Shown: positions 17,708 through 26,628, counted from the first letter of the stretch. The stretch is DNA of 64,000 bases from Bacteroidales bacterium (GCA_016291185.1 JAEFAI010000003.1:46423-110422); one strand, 5' to 3'. Translations and numbers: made by a program. The notes: generated by a model not told the origin, from the letters alone.

Positions 17708-19756
17708 ATGACACGTTGCTTCTACGAAGACCCAATCCCGGTTTTCCTCAGTCGTACAGACGAGGAAATCTTGGGCGTGCTCTCGAAGGACAACTCATTC
17801 GATCTGACGCTGGATCAGCGAGATGCCTGGCTGCAGGAAATCACCGTCATGAAACGCGTCCTGCGCAAACTCGGCCAGCCCGGACACATCATCTTCGAGT
17901 ACACCATCCCGCGTCTCGGCAAACGAGTTGACGTCACGCTGCTCATTCGCGGCATCGTCTTCTGCGTCGAGTTCAAGGTCGGCGAAGATAGTTTCAACGT
18001 CAACGACAAAGAGCAAGTCTGGGACTACGCGCTGGACCTGAAGAATTTTCACGAAGAAAGCGCGAACCTTACGATCGTCCCGATCCTGGTCGCTACTGAA
18101 GCCAAGAGAACCAATAACGAGCTCATATTCAGCTACTACGACGATAAAGTCTACGATCCGGTTTTTGCCAATTCTGACACCCTGCTCCCGCTGCTGCAGG
18201 AGGTGCTGGAGAAAGAGCAAGCAGGCGGAGCCATTGACCCGAAAGACTGGATCTTCAGCCGCTATTCTCCCACGCCCACCATCATCCAGGCTGCCTCCGC
18301 CCTCTACATGAACCACAGCGTAGAGGACATCACCAAGCACGAAGCGGACAAAGCCGGCATCGACAGCTGCACCCGATTCATCCTGGATGTCATCCACGAA
18401 TCCAAAGAGAAGAAACAGAAGAGCATCTGCTTCGTGACGGGCGTCCCGGGCGCAGGAAAAACGCTCGTCGGCCTGAACGTCGCCATCCAGCAGGAGCAGG
18501 GCGACCTCGCCGTCTACCTCTCCGGCAACGGCCCGCTGGTGAAAGTCCTCACCGAAGCGCTTGCACGCGATAAAGTCGCAAAAGAAAAGGCCAAAGGCAT
18601 CCGCAGCACCAAGACCGAGGCCGAGCGGCAGGTGAGCCGTTTCATCCAGATCATCCACCGCTACCGCGACAACATGCTCGCCAAGCTGAAGTCGCCGATC
18701 CTGAACGCGAAAATCGAAATCGACCCGGACAAAGTATCCAAAGCCGCCCAGAAGAACGCCGCCGAAGTGGAGAACGTCGCCATCTTTGACGAAGCGCAGC
18801 GCATGTGGGACATGCGCCACCTGAGCGCCTGGCTGGCCCGGAAGAAGGGGATAGCCAACTTCCCCATGTCCGAAGGCGAATTCCTCATCTGGTCCCTCGA
18901 CCAGCACAAAGACTGGGCAACCATCGTCTGCCTCGTCGGCGGCGGTCAGGAAATCAACTCCGGCGAAGGCGGCATCGGCCTGTGGATTCAGGCACTCAAC
19001 GAGACCTTCCCCGACTGGCAGATCTACATCTCCAACAACCTGACAGACAAGGAGTACGCCGAGGGCAACGTCGCCGAACTGCTCGCCGGCAACGCCCACG
19101 TACACACCTGCGCCGACCTGCATCTGGCCGTCTCCCAGCGCTCCTTCCGCGCGGAAACGTTATCCCTCTTCGTGCACCAACTCCTCGACCTGGAAGTCAG
19201 TGCCGCGCGGCAGACCTACACCCAGATCTCCGAGCGCTATCCCATCGTCCTGACGCGAGACTTGGCCAAAGCCAAAGAATGGCTCCGCAAGAACGCCCGC
19301 GGCTCCGAGCGCTACGGTATGTTGGTCTCTTCCAAGGCCTTCCGCCTCAAGCCGCTCGCCATCGATATCCGCTCGCAGGCCGACATCGTGCCCTGGTTCC
19401 TGAACCCGATCTCGGACATCCGCTCCTCCTTGTTCCTGGAGGACGTCGCCACTGAATTCGACATCCAAGGCCTCGAACTCGACTGGACCTGCCTGGTCTG
19501 GGACGGCGACTTCCGCTACAACCCCAGCTGCCGCAAATGGCAGCACTTCAACTTCCGCAGCGACCGCTGGCAGAACATCAACCAGGAAGAGGGGAGAGCC
19601 TACCAGCTCAACGCCTACCGCGTGCTCCTCACCCGCGCCCGCCAGGGCATGGTCATCTGCGTCCCGGAAGGCAACCCCGCCGACGACACCCGGAAACCGG
19701 AGTTCTATGACGGGACGTATCAGTATCTGAAGAGCTTAGGAATTAAGGAACTGTAG
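17708..19756 (+). CDS. PD-(D/E)XK nuclease-like plus DUF2075 helicase/ATPase fusion
   Basis: This 682-residue protein joins two modules. Residues 60-120 have the pattern of a PD-(D/E)XK nuclease: D75 in GKRVDVTLL, then E88-x-K90 in VEFK, followed by QVWDYALDL with the usual Q and Y. From about 235 it is a DUF2075-type superfamily 1 ATPase: Walker A TGVPGAGKT at 244-252, Walker B IFDEAQRMWD at 360-367, VGGGQEIN, and a late motif YRVLLTRARQGM. DUF2075 proteins of this layout are often found among mobile and defence genes. GC content is near that of the host, unlike the genes after it. The nuclease assignment is inferred from motif spacing. Confidence 0.8.
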   Translation: MTRCFYEDPIPVFLSRTDEEILGVLSKDNSFDLTLDQRDAWLQEITVMKRVLRKLGQPGHIIFEYTIPRLGKRVDVTLLIRGIVFCVEFKVGEDSFNVNDKEQVWDYALDLKNFHEESANLTIVPILVATEAKRTNNELIFSYYDDKVYDPVFANSDTLLPLLQEVLEKEQAGGAIDPKDWIFSRYSPTPTIIQAASALYMNHSVEDITKHEADKAGIDSCTRFILDVIHESKEKKQKSICFVTGVPGAGKTLVGLNVAIQQEQGDLAVYLSGNGPLVKVLTEALARDKVAKEKAKGIRSTKTEAERQVSRFIQIIHRYRDNMLAKLKSPILNAKIEIDPDKVSKAAQKNAAEVENVAIFDEAQRMWDMRHLSAWLARKKGIANFPMSEGEFLIWSLDQHKDWATIVCLVGGGQEINSGEGGIGLWIQALNETFPDWQIYISNNLTDKEYAEGNVAELLAGNAHVHTCADLHLAVSQRSFRAETLSLFVHQLLDLEVSAARQTYTQISERYPIVLTRDLAKAKEWLRKNARGSERYGMLVSSKAFRLKPLAIDIRSQADIVPWFLNPISDIRSSLFLEDVATEFDIQGLELDWTCLVWDGDFRYNPSCRKWQHFNFRSDRWQNINQEEGRAYQLNAYRVLLTRARQGMVICVPEGNPADDTRKPEFYDGTYQYLKSLGIKEL

Positions 19757-19763
19757 TGTAGCC

Positions 19764-19988
19764 ATGTTGAAAGAAGCTCCCAAATACAAAGAGGGTGACA
19801 CCATTTATTGGTATTGCGATGAGGATCAACGTGTCCACCACGCAAAAGTTCTTTTCGTGAATTATGCCCTTTTCGGCAGCCATTGTGTTGATATAAACTA
19901 CGAAGTGCTTGACGAATGCAATGGACCTGCCGTGACCCGTTTTATCGATGAATTCGATGCAGAAGACAGGGATTTAACCACATGCTAA
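19764..19988 (+). CDS. Small acidic hypothetical protein (74 aa)
   Basis: The protein has KEGDTIYWYCDEDQRVHHAKV near its start and an acidic C-terminus (DEFDAEDRDLTTC). The first part could form a small SH3-like barrel, but I do not recognise it. It begins 7 nt after the stop of the nuclease-helicase gene and is probably co-transcribed with it. GC content drops sharply from here onward. A modulator or inhibitor of the neighbouring nuclease is possible, but only its position suggests this. Confidence 0.6.
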   Translation: MLKEAPKYKEGDTIYWYCDEDQRVHHAKVLFVNYALFGSHCVDINYEVLDECNGPAVTRFIDEFDAEDRDLTTC

Positions 19989-20037
19989 AACCCTGATATA
20001 ACACTAGCAATCAATAACTAATTACTCTAGAGCTTTT

Positions 20038-21096
20038 ATGGTTTTACCTTCAAGTGGAATAGTTGACGCAGGTCGTTTATCACGTATCTACGACAAAACT
20101 ACTGCTACATATAAGTTCTATTGGTTCATCTCCATCATCAATTGGATTTGCGCCAATCCGGGGCGACGTCGTTTTTCTTTTGACGAGATTATTGCCGGGA
20201 TGGTTGCAGAAGCATGGTATCCTATTCATTATTTCCGGCTCTCTTTCGGTAAGCTTGATTCTTTAGAGACAATTATTCTTGAGATCCAGCGTCAACTTGA
20301 TATCCCTATTGACGCGAGTCGAGAATCAGTTAAAAACCAGATTCTTAGCAACATAGACAAAGCAGAGATTCGCAAGACTCTACATGTATTATCCCTTAAT
20401 GTTCCTTACTGGTTTTTAACTCCATGGATTCCTGATTCAACGATACGTCAGGTTGTTGATAAATCGCAGGTATTTTTAAATGGATGTCCTTATGCCATCA
20501 TAGATAAATCCATCATCATAGATAATCTCTGGGTGGACTATCTTATTGCTAATGCGTCCATTCTTAAGGACTTCACTTTTTGGAACCTTTCGGCATTTCT
20601 ACAAAAACGGAATCCGAATGTGCCGGATATCCCTTCTAAATTAGTCAGACCGATTCAGAGAGCCCCACTTACACATCAACATCGTTTTTGGGACCGTTAC
20701 ATTCAATCAAAGGGAAGCATCCACTGTATTTATACCAATGCAGAATTGACGGTCGGTCACTATGATTTGGATCACTTCATTCCATGGAGCTTTGTAGTAC
20801 ATGATTTGCTTTGGAACCTTTTGCCATCAGATTCATCTGTCAACTCTTCCAAGAGCAATTGCATTCCGTCTTTGGATCGCTTTCTTGAACCGTTGACAAA
20901 GGTCCAGCATGATGCGCTACGAGTGAATTACGCATCCAATCCATCCGATAAACTATTTGAGGATTATATGGTATTTAGGTGCTCTATCCCGGAGTTGATA
21001 GAAGCATCTCCCGAGCGTTTCCTCGATTTATATAAAAAAGAATTCACGCCAATTGCGCAAACAGCTATAAATATGGGCTTTGCACCATGGCTTTAA
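20038..21096 (+). CDS. HNH endonuclease-domain protein
   Basis: The protein has 352 residues. An N-terminal region of about 230 residues has no recognised domain. A C-terminal HNH motif follows: HYDLDHFIPWSF at 241-252, then LWNLLPSDSSVNSSKSN, with Asp243/245, His246 and the Asn residues in the expected order. It is AT-rich compared with the host genome. The HIT-family gene starts 12 nt downstream, so the two are probably one unit. It could be a restriction or defence effector. The N-terminal region might bind DNA or a partner, but nothing visible settles this. Confidence 0.8.
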   Translation: MVLPSSGIVDAGRLSRIYDKTTATYKFYWFISIINWICANPGRRRFSFDEIIAGMVAEAWYPIHYFRLSFGKLDSLETIILEIQRQLDIPIDASRESVKNQILSNIDKAEIRKTLHVLSLNVPYWFLTPWIPDSTIRQVVDKSQVFLNGCPYAIIDKSIIIDNLWVDYLIANASILKDFTFWNLSAFLQKRNPNVPDIPSKLVRPIQRAPLTHQHRFWDRYIQSKGSIHCIYTNAELTVGHYDLDHFIPWSFVVHDLLWNLLPSDSSVNSSKSNCIPSLDRFLEPLTKVQHDALRVNYASNPSDKLFEDYMVFRCSIPELIEASPERFLDLYKKEFTPIAQTAINMGFAPWL

Positions 21097-21108
21097 TACC
21101 CTAAAGAT

Positions 21109-21483
21109 ATGAATGATTGCCCGTTTTGTTTAGCCGAAAATGAGCGAGAGATAATCATGTCCTCTGCTCTTTCTCTTTCATTCTTTGATGGATTCCCTGT
21201 ATCCCCAGGACACGCACTCATAATCCCAAGAAGACATGTTGCTTCTTTCTTCGATTTGACTCAGGATGAGCGGCAAGACATGTTTAATATGGTTGATGAG
21301 GTGAAACGGATTCTGGATGATCGATTCCATCCCGATGGATACAATATCGGCGTGAACATTGGCGAAGCCGCCGGGCAGAGTATTTTTCATGTTCATTTAC
21401 ACCTGATCCCACGCTATTCTGGAGATGTTCCCAATCCACGCGGGGGAGTACGAGGTGTGATTCCGCTTAAACAGAACTATTAA
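21109..21483 (+). CDS. HIT family nucleotide hydrolase/transferase
   Basis: This 124-residue HIT protein carries the histidine triad HVHLHLI at 94-100, with the nucleotide-binding stretch GHALIIPRRHVASF. N-terminal CPFC (residues 4-7) may bind zinc, as in several HIT branches. HIT enzymes hydrolyse nucleoside phosphoramidates or dinucleoside polyphosphates. Full length and an intact triad suggest activity. Being sandwiched between two HNH genes in AT-rich imported DNA is unusual for a housekeeping HIT gene and hints at nucleotide signalling or self-protection in a defence unit. Confidence 0.9.
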   Translation: MNDCPFCLAENEREIIMSSALSLSFFDGFPVSPGHALIIPRRHVASFFDLTQDERQDMFNMVDEVKRILDDRFHPDGYNIGVNIGEAAGQSIFHVHLHLIPRYSGDVPNPRGGVRGVIPLKQNY

Positions 21484-21490
21484 TTGAATA

Positions 21491-22570
21491 ATGATGGAAT
21501 CTCCAGACATAAACGATTACCTTCTGCAGAAAACTTGCGAGTATAAAGGTCGCACCTATCTTGTCCGCGACAATGGTGCGGTATGCCGCCTTCCAAAAGA
21601 TGATGGCCGTCTCAGTAAATGGGATAACGTTTGGACCTTCGGGACGAAGAGGGGAGACAACGGATATATGTACCTCACAGGCAATATAACCATCCATCAG
21701 ATAGTTTGTACCGCTTTCCATGGTGCCCCGGAAGATCCGCAGTTGATTGTTGACCACATTGACATCAATCATTGCAATAATCGACCGGAGAATCTTCGAT
21801 GGATTACCAGGCTGGAGAACATCTTGAACAATAATATAACACGGGCAAAGGTTGAGCTAATATGCGGAAGTGTGGAGGCATTCTTGGAGAACCCGAGTCT
21901 GCTATACGGCCACGAATCGGAGGACAAGAATTTCTCATGGATGCGCGCAGTTTCAAAAGCAGAAGCAGAACGGTCATTGAAACGATGGAATGAGTGGGCA
22001 GCCAAGCCTAAAGAAGAGCGCATGCCCAAAGGGAAAGGTGTAGGAGAATTTATCTTTTCTGAAGAAGATCAAGACTTTGTTCGATCCTGGAATGGCGGAC
22101 AATTGCTGCCGGAGCAAAAAACATGGGCTCAGCAAAAGGCGGAGATTGAGGCTGAGAATCTCCGGCGGTATGAGGAGGAGCATAGTCTCAAAGACTCCTT
22201 GACTCCTGGGGCGAAGCAGCTGGATTGGGCAACACCGACTGAGTTCCCACAAATCCCACAAAACCTGACCGCCACGCCTTTACAGGACTATCTTACCAGA
22301 CTACCCAAAGGTGCCATTTATGCTAGAAATCGTTGGGGAGGCTCTTCGGTGTACGATGCTGCTTTGGCCGAAGACGGCAGTCATCTTGCCGTGGTCACAG
22401 AGATAACAGGCGTTACTAACTATGCCCTTTCAGAAGTGACATTTGAGAACGGTTTCTTTGTCCACAAGAGTATCCGTACATTCTTTTCCGAGGAAGGAGC
22501 CCAGAAATATTTCACACTCTCACTTGGCCGAGAATGGTCCGGTGGTGAAGTTCTGGAGGATGGTTGTTAA
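21491..22570 (+). CDS. HNH endonuclease (HNH_3 type) with long C-terminal extension
   Basis: The 359-residue protein starts with a NUMOD4-like beta region (EYKGRTYLVRDNGAVCRL). The HNH_3 motif is at about 69-102: HQIVCTAFHG, VDHIDINHCNNRPENLRW. Similar nucleases are known from phage and mobile homing enzymes, but here a 250-residue extension follows. It contains a charged helix (AQQKAEIEAENLRRYEEE) and an unknown C-terminal domain. The gene begins 7 nt after the HIT stop. It may be a free-standing homing-type nuclease or the second nuclease of the local cluster. Confidence 0.8.
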   Translation: MMESPDINDYLLQKTCEYKGRTYLVRDNGAVCRLPKDDGRLSKWDNVWTFGTKRGDNGYMYLTGNITIHQIVCTAFHGAPEDPQLIVDHIDINHCNNRPENLRWITRLENILNNNITRAKVELICGSVEAFLENPSLLYGHESEDKNFSWMRAVSKAEAERSLKRWNEWAAKPKEERMPKGKGVGEFIFSEEDQDFVRSWNGGQLLPEQKTWAQQKAEIEAENLRRYEEEHSLKDSLTPGAKQLDWATPTEFPQIPQNLTATPLQDYLTRLPKGAIYARNRWGGSSVYDAALAEDGSHLAVVTEITGVTNYALSEVTFENGFFVHKSIRTFFSEEGAQKYFTLSLGREWSGGEVLEDGC

Positions 22571-22624
22571 ACTTCAACCCTTTGATTTCCATCGTAAAAA
22601 GTATATTTTTGCAAAAATAGCCAT

Positions 22625-23398
22625 ATGAAGAAGACTCTATTAATAACACTTCTTGTTCTGTTTTCCGCAGTTTGTATTGCTCAAGATGGGGGAGCACTCA
22701 AGTTCCTCGGTATCCCAATTGATGGTTCCGAAGCCCAGTTCGTCTCCCAATTGAAAAGTAAGGGATTTACCTATAACTCCTCGTCAGAAGCTTACAAAGG
22801 GCAGTTCAATGGGAGGACTGTCGATGTATACGTACACACAAACCACAATTTGGTTGATCGTGTATACGTCGCGTTCCCGTATACGTCAGAGAGCAACATC
22901 CTCGTGGAATATAATCGCTTGCTTGCACAGTTTAAGGATAATGCAAAGTACATGGATTTAGTCATGAACGAAGCGATCCCTGAGGACGAGGATATTTCAT
23001 ATGAAATCACGGTACACAACAAGAGATATAGTGCTACATTTCACTATTTTGATCCAGATGCCGACGCTGATGCCCGTGGCTATGCGCTCATCGATAAATT
23101 CCAGGGGGTTCTTCCTGATAGCGCCATCACAGAGTTGAAATCATATATGGACGAGTACTCCAATATGTCGGAAGAAGACAAAGCCCTCCAGACAGAAGGA
23201 ATAGAGGTCAAGATCCAGGAGGCAATGGGTGAGGTTGATGAGGAAAAGGCCTTCCTATTTCTCGTAACTCTCATGGATGGCATGAGGTCACTTGCCGATG
23301 GGGAAGTCTGGTTCATGATACACGAGGCTTATGGAAGATATCAGATAGGTCTTTACTACGATAATCTCCACAACAAACCCCACGGAGAGGATCTATAA
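22625..23398 (+). CDS. Secreted hypothetical protein (257 aa)
   Basis: A clean signal peptide (KKTLLITLLVLFSAVCIA, cleaved before QDGG) is followed by a mature part of about 235 residues with IPIDGSEAQFVSQLKSKGF. Similar secreted proteins occur in Bacteroides genomes without a known role. A TATTTTTG box ends 13 nt before the ATG. Codon use is AT-rich like its neighbours, so it belongs to the imported stretch although it looks unrelated to the nucleases. Confidence 0.7.
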   Translation: MKKTLLITLLVLFSAVCIAQDGGALKFLGIPIDGSEAQFVSQLKSKGFTYNSSSEAYKGQFNGRTVDVYVHTNHNLVDRVYVAFPYTSESNILVEYNRLLAQFKDNAKYMDLVMNEAIPEDEDISYEITVHNKRYSATFHYFDPDADADARGYALIDKFQGVLPDSAITELKSYMDEYSNMSEEDKALQTEGIEVKIQEAMGEVDEEKAFLFLVTLMDGMRSLADGEVWFMIHEAYGRYQIGLYYDNLHNKPHGEDL

Positions 23399-23691
23399 TT
23401 ATAACGCAAGCCGGTAATCATTTTGGGTGACGGACTCCTTGTGATGGACTGTTCACCTACTGATTTTGAAACGCATTGGTCTGGGGTACCCAAATAATAG
23501 AGTTCCTCTTTTATTTTCTTGTAGTCATACATACCATCGGTCAGTTTTTTTATAACAAACCTAGAGGCTCCTCTTTGGGGCGGTTTATTTAACATTACCG
23601 CCTGGCACGAATTGCTGCATAAAAAAAGCATCACTCGAATAGTACTATCCATCTACCCATTTGTCTATTAGGCCTTATTCTTAAAAGTTAT

Positions 23692-24825
23692 ATGACAGAT
23701 TATGTGACCATGCCGGACGGCTCTCAAGAAAGATTAGTAATTGCATACACAACAACAGAATACACTGATCTAAAATATTCCGTCACCAAGCTCCTAAAAA
23801 AGAACGGAACTAAAGAGGCGCTCGAAAAACTCCTTGCGAAAGAGCACAAATTGCCAGCATTTGTACACGATTATATGCGGGCTAGGTTTCACGTTTCTCG
23901 CGACGATTATGTGGCGGCATTACCTTTCATAGAATCAGCTTTGAATCGGTTAGAGTCACATGATCTTGCTCCAACTCCTTTCCCTCATATTGTCCCGCAA
24001 CAACACGATATTCTGAGAGATATATATGGTATGGCAGGTGAAGTATTTGCCAATTGTGGAAAAGAAAAAGAAGCGAAACGGGCGTATGAGGACTATCAGC
24101 TTGTCATCTGTCGCATCCACTCAGACGAATCATATGAAGACAGTCTTCTGTCTTTTAGAAAGTATAATGTCTATTCTTTGCAGGATTTGATTAACGACAC
24201 ATTAACCGTAAGCAGTCCTAAGAGAATGAATGACCCCTACGATACTTTGCTTTTGAAATGGGGCGAGGTAGTTAAAACTAATAAATCCCAAAAGTTACAT
24301 ACTAGTTTTCTTTGTGAATCATTTAATGCATATCGTATACGCTCGTTCTGCAGATTGAAGGATGAGAATGGCCGGCAGACCATTTCTAATGTCTTGATGT
24401 GGTCTCATTATGCTGATGAACATAAAGGATTTTGTATACAATACAAATTCAGCAAAGAGTTCTTTGTTACAGAAGAAAGACGTACTATTCGTTTTAAGGA
24501 TATTATGTATCATAAAGCAGATGAACCTCTTAACCTGAATACAAATACATTAAATACAGACGTAGCTCTTTGTTTAAAGCTTGATGATTGGTCCTATGAG
24601 AATGAATCTCGCATAATTACATATTTACCAGACGAAGCTGGGGACTTTGTTTCGCTCCCACTCGGTGTTGCAGTACAGATTAAAGCAATATTTTTTGGAT
24701 ACCTGTGCCCAGACGAAACAATCAGGGCCGTAAAGAATGCATTGAGAGATAAACCTAAGATAAAGTTCTACAGGATGGTTTCAGATTACTCTAACATCTT
24801 CTCGCTTAGAGCCTTAGCTCTATAG
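23692..24825 (+). CDS. DUF2971 domain protein with helical N-terminus
   Basis: The 377-residue protein has two parts. Residues 35-150 look like TPR-type helices (DYVAALPFIESALNRL, AKRAYEDYQ). Residues 165-330 are a DUF2971 domain: YSLQDLINDTLTVSSPKRMNDPYD, MWSHYADEHKGFCIQY and the later ESRIITYL. DUF2971 proteins are often found next to phage-defence genes in mobile regions, with unproven activity. It is AT-rich. A 293-nt gap separates it from the previous gene; that gap holds only a doubtful minus-strand frame. Confidence 0.8.
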   Translation: MTDYVTMPDGSQERLVIAYTTTEYTDLKYSVTKLLKKNGTKEALEKLLAKEHKLPAFVHDYMRARFHVSRDDYVAALPFIESALNRLESHDLAPTPFPHIVPQQHDILRDIYGMAGEVFANCGKEKEAKRAYEDYQLVICRIHSDESYEDSLLSFRKYNVYSLQDLINDTLTVSSPKRMNDPYDTLLLKWGEVVKTNKSQKLHTSFLCESFNAYRIRSFCRLKDENGRQTISNVLMWSHYADEHKGFCIQYKFSKEFFVTEERRTIRFKDIMYHKADEPLNLNTNTLNTDVALCLKLDDWSYENESRIITYLPDEAGDFVSLPLGVAVQIKAIFFGYLCPDETIRAVKNALRDKPKIKFYRMVSDYSNIFSLRALAL

Positions 24826-25244
24826 CAAGCTGTAATAAGCGAATACACTTTTGTGTAAACATACGATAAGTGACGACTAGTTTGTTTATTGCCGAATTGT
24901 CCAAGTTGACAGCAACTATTTCGAGTTAGGGCAAGTTGGTACATTTTCCGGAGCATACCCACCCCGTTGGCTTCAGGAACGTGCATCATCATTCCTTTTG
25001 GCAAAGGTAAATCGACATTATCTCGCAAAGTATAATGTACATCTGCCGGCAGCGGATTGAATGTACCTCCTGTATCACTTTCAAATGTACCGGGCATATA
25101 GGCATTTGGCGGAAAGGCGGCAAGGTGCTGACGGACGGGCATTTTTTGCCCGGACATCAGCAGCCCTGCCGACTCCGCCGGGAAAATCGGAAATTCGCCG
25201 GACAAGCCGGCGAATGACGTAAAGTGATCGGGGATCTTAAAGAA
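24826..25244. other. Gene-free stretch with composite repeat
   Basis: No gene is supported. GGCTTCAGGAACGTGC near 24970 recurs at about 29783. From about 25085 there is GGCATTTGGCGGAAAGGCGG, a GGGCA-T-run-TGCCC hairpin near 25138, CAGCAGCCCTGCCGACTCCGCC and a palindrome at 25193-25215. The 26 kb region has the same series. Confidence 0.6.
25193..25215. repeat. REP-like palindrome ATTCGCCGG/CCGGCGAAT
   Basis: This is a perfect 9-bp stem with loop ACAAG, followed by GACG. From here through the 3' end of the adjacent nuclease fragment (to about 25275), the sequence is about 90 percent identical to 26577-26660. Confidence 0.8.
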
Positions 25245-25592
25245 TTAAAGTGCTCGAATCTGCTCCTCGGAAAGACCGGAGTACTTGACGATTTTCTCTA
25301 TAGGCTCGTTGTCCTCCAGCATACGCCGGGCGACTTGCACAAGCCCTTCTGCTCTGCCCTTTTCGACCCCTTTCTGCTCGGCGAATTCAATGGAATTGTC
25401 GTAATCCCATTTCTGCTTCATCGAGGCGATATACTTGTCCTGCTCCTCCATGGACATATTTGCAAACTCGGCCTGTTCCATAAAATCGTTGAAATAAGGA
25501 TCGTCCCAAAGATCGGGCTTCTCGACAAAGGTAGGTAAATTCTTCATCATCCACAAGAAACGCTCTTCGCGACAACAGACTCCTCCCACCAT
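25245..25592 (-). pseudogene. C-terminal remnant of an Rpn/PDDEXK transposase-like nuclease (copy 1)
   Basis: The frame keeps only the C-terminal half of an Rpn-family recombination-promoting nuclease: FVEKPDLWDDPYFNDFMEQA, a linker EQKGVEKGRAEG and the tail KYSGLSEEQIRAL. The whole N-terminal PD-(D/E)XK catalytic domain (about 180-200 residues) is missing, and the frame runs directly into the PIN-toxin gene. Its 3' end adjoins a palindromic repeat, exactly like the second copy at 26.6-27.0 kb. It could only be a fragment or a repurposed small protein. Confidence 0.75.
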
Positions 25593-25829
25593 TCATGACT
25601 CTGATAAGAGCAGCAGCATCTCTGTTGGAGTGACGACTCTAGGCTTTTGCGGGAAATGCCTTTTATTGTTGGTTACCATGTAGGCATCTTCAACGGACAG
25701 ACTCACCTCATAAAACACCTGGTCTGTCCCGTCAAATACAAGGGAGAGTATTCTGGATGTTGATGAATCCGGTTTGTGGGTTTTGGCGGCGGCGACTAAT
25801 ACATTGGTGTCAATAACTGCATATACCAT
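25593..25829 (-). CDS. PIN-domain toxin with internal deletion
   Basis: The start VYAVIDTNVLVAAAKTHK has the first catalytic Asp (D7). The end VFYEVSLSVEDAYMVTNNKRHFP and TPTEMLLLL is the usual C-terminus of the COG1569-type PIN toxins. The protein is only 78 residues, while the family is about 130-140. The middle helices, about 50-60 residues, are missing between ILSLVFDGTD and QVFYEV, with the frame intact. It follows its likely antitoxin gene by 1 nt. Activity is doubtful because acidic residues of the middle part are lost. Confidence 0.75.
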   Translation of the reverse strand: MVYAVIDTNVLVAAAKTHKPDSSTSRILSLVFDGTDQVFYEVSLSVEDAYMVTNNKRHFPQKPRVVTPTEMLLLLSES

Positions 25830-25830
25830 T

Positions 25831-26133
25831 TTAACGTTTCTTCTTTCGCCTGTGCGTGGCGATCAACTCATCTATTTCTTCGTCAGTCCATTCGTGTGCC
25901 TCTTGGGAAGAAAGGGTCTGCGAACGTCGGAGTGCGTTCTGCGCTGCGATGGACCGCTGATCAGACTCGCTGCTCTTGAGCGAGATGGGGAAGGGGATGG
26001 CCTGTTCCCGAACGACCGTCCGTGCGAACAGGTTGAAAGCAGCATTCGTGCTCAGACCAAACTCGTTGCAGAGTTCGTCGAATTGTTTCTTGATATCAGA
26101 ATCAAGGCGGATCGAAATAGCAGTTGTTGACAT
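25831..26133 (-). CDS. RelB/DinJ-type antitoxin
   Basis: The 100-residue protein from the ATG at 26133 starts STTAISIRLDSDIKKQFDE, a ribbon-helix-helix start, followed by FGLSTNAAFNLFARTVVRE, the RelB/DinJ helix pair. The C-terminus is charged (WTDEEIDELIATHRRKKKR) and suits toxin binding. A longer frame to 26319 is open but would run through the promoter. It is upstream of a PIN toxin, giving a hybrid RelB-PIN pair of a kind common in Bacteroidales. It probably represses its own promoter. Confidence 0.85.
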   Translation of the reverse strand: MSTTAISIRLDSDIKKQFDELCNEFGLSTNAAFNLFARTVVREQAIPFPISLKSSESDQRSIAAQNALRRSQTLSSQEAHEWTDEEIDELIATHRRKKKR

Positions 26134-26155
26134 ATTGTATATCATCTTTATAGCG

Positions 26156-26163
26156 CAAAGATA
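26156..26163 (-). promoter_or_regulatory. Predicted -7 box for the antitoxin-toxin pair (TATCTTTG)
   Basis: On the minus strand this reads TATCTTTG, a consensus match 22 nt before the ATG at 26133. The surrounding stretch is very AT-rich. Confidence 0.5.
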
Positions 26164-26385
26164 GCATATTAATATTATTTTACAAATTTTCATCCGGAAC
26201 AACGAATCAACGCAGCATTTTCGGCGAAGATGGGAAGAAAAGCAATACGCGGCAGTAAGATTCGTATTTTTAACATGCCCTATTTCTAGAATTGAAAGAA
26301 ATTGACGGATACTTGTCATAAAACCGGGGGTTGTGCCGAATTTGGCGGTTTTCGGAACCAGGGTCTGGAGCGTATGCGGGTTTTA

Positions 26386-26475
26386 CATGCGACAGCCGGT
26401 GGGCCGGTGGGCGGGAGCCTGTGGCCGTTTGCCTGCGCCGTCGGGGGCCGTGCGTAGGGGAGCGGGGGCTCGGCT
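26386..26475 (-). repeat. A-family GC-rich dispersed repeat, copy 4
   Basis: On the minus strand it carries CGGCCCCCGACGGCGCAGGC followed by AAACGGCCACAGGC. Downstream order (hairpin, CTGCCGC-CTCCGCC, palindrome) matches the copy at 9.3 kb. Confidence 0.75.
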
Positions 26476-26576
26476 GGCGCTGTAGGCATTTGGCGGAATG
26501 GCGGCAGGGTGCTGGTGGACGGGCATTATTTGCCCGGACATCAGCAGCCCTGCCGCCTCCGCCGGTATAATCGGAA

Positions 26577-26599
26577 ATTCGCCGGACAAGCCGGCGAAT
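26577..26599. repeat. REP-like palindrome ATTCGCCGG/CCGGCGAAT
   Basis: Stem and loop (ACAAG) are identical to the copy at 25193-25215. It is joined to the 3' end of the second Rpn-type remnant. Confidence 0.8.
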
Positions 26600-26628
26600 G
26601 ACGTAAAATAATCGGGGATCTTAAAGTA

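Larger units (their letters stand above)
26134..26628. other. Intergenic region with antitoxin promoter and A-family repeat
   Basis: It contains the antitoxin promoter, one inverted A-family repeat (26386-26475), the GGCATTTGGCGGAATGGCGG segment, a GGGCATTATTTGCCC hairpin at about 26520-26535, CAGCAGCCCTGCCGCCTCCGCC and the palindrome at 26577-26599. No gene is supported. Confidence 0.65.

Noticed and set aside
23356..23652. A 98-codon minus-strand frame with a Cys-containing hydrophobic start
   Set aside because: It overlaps the end of the secreted protein gene, lacks a promoter-like box and does not resemble any family. A small lipoprotein cannot be fully excluded.
24786..25205. A 139-codon minus-strand frame across the composite repeat
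   Set aside because: It overlaps the end of the DUF2971 gene on the opposite strand, and its first part is translated repeat. No family resemblance was found.
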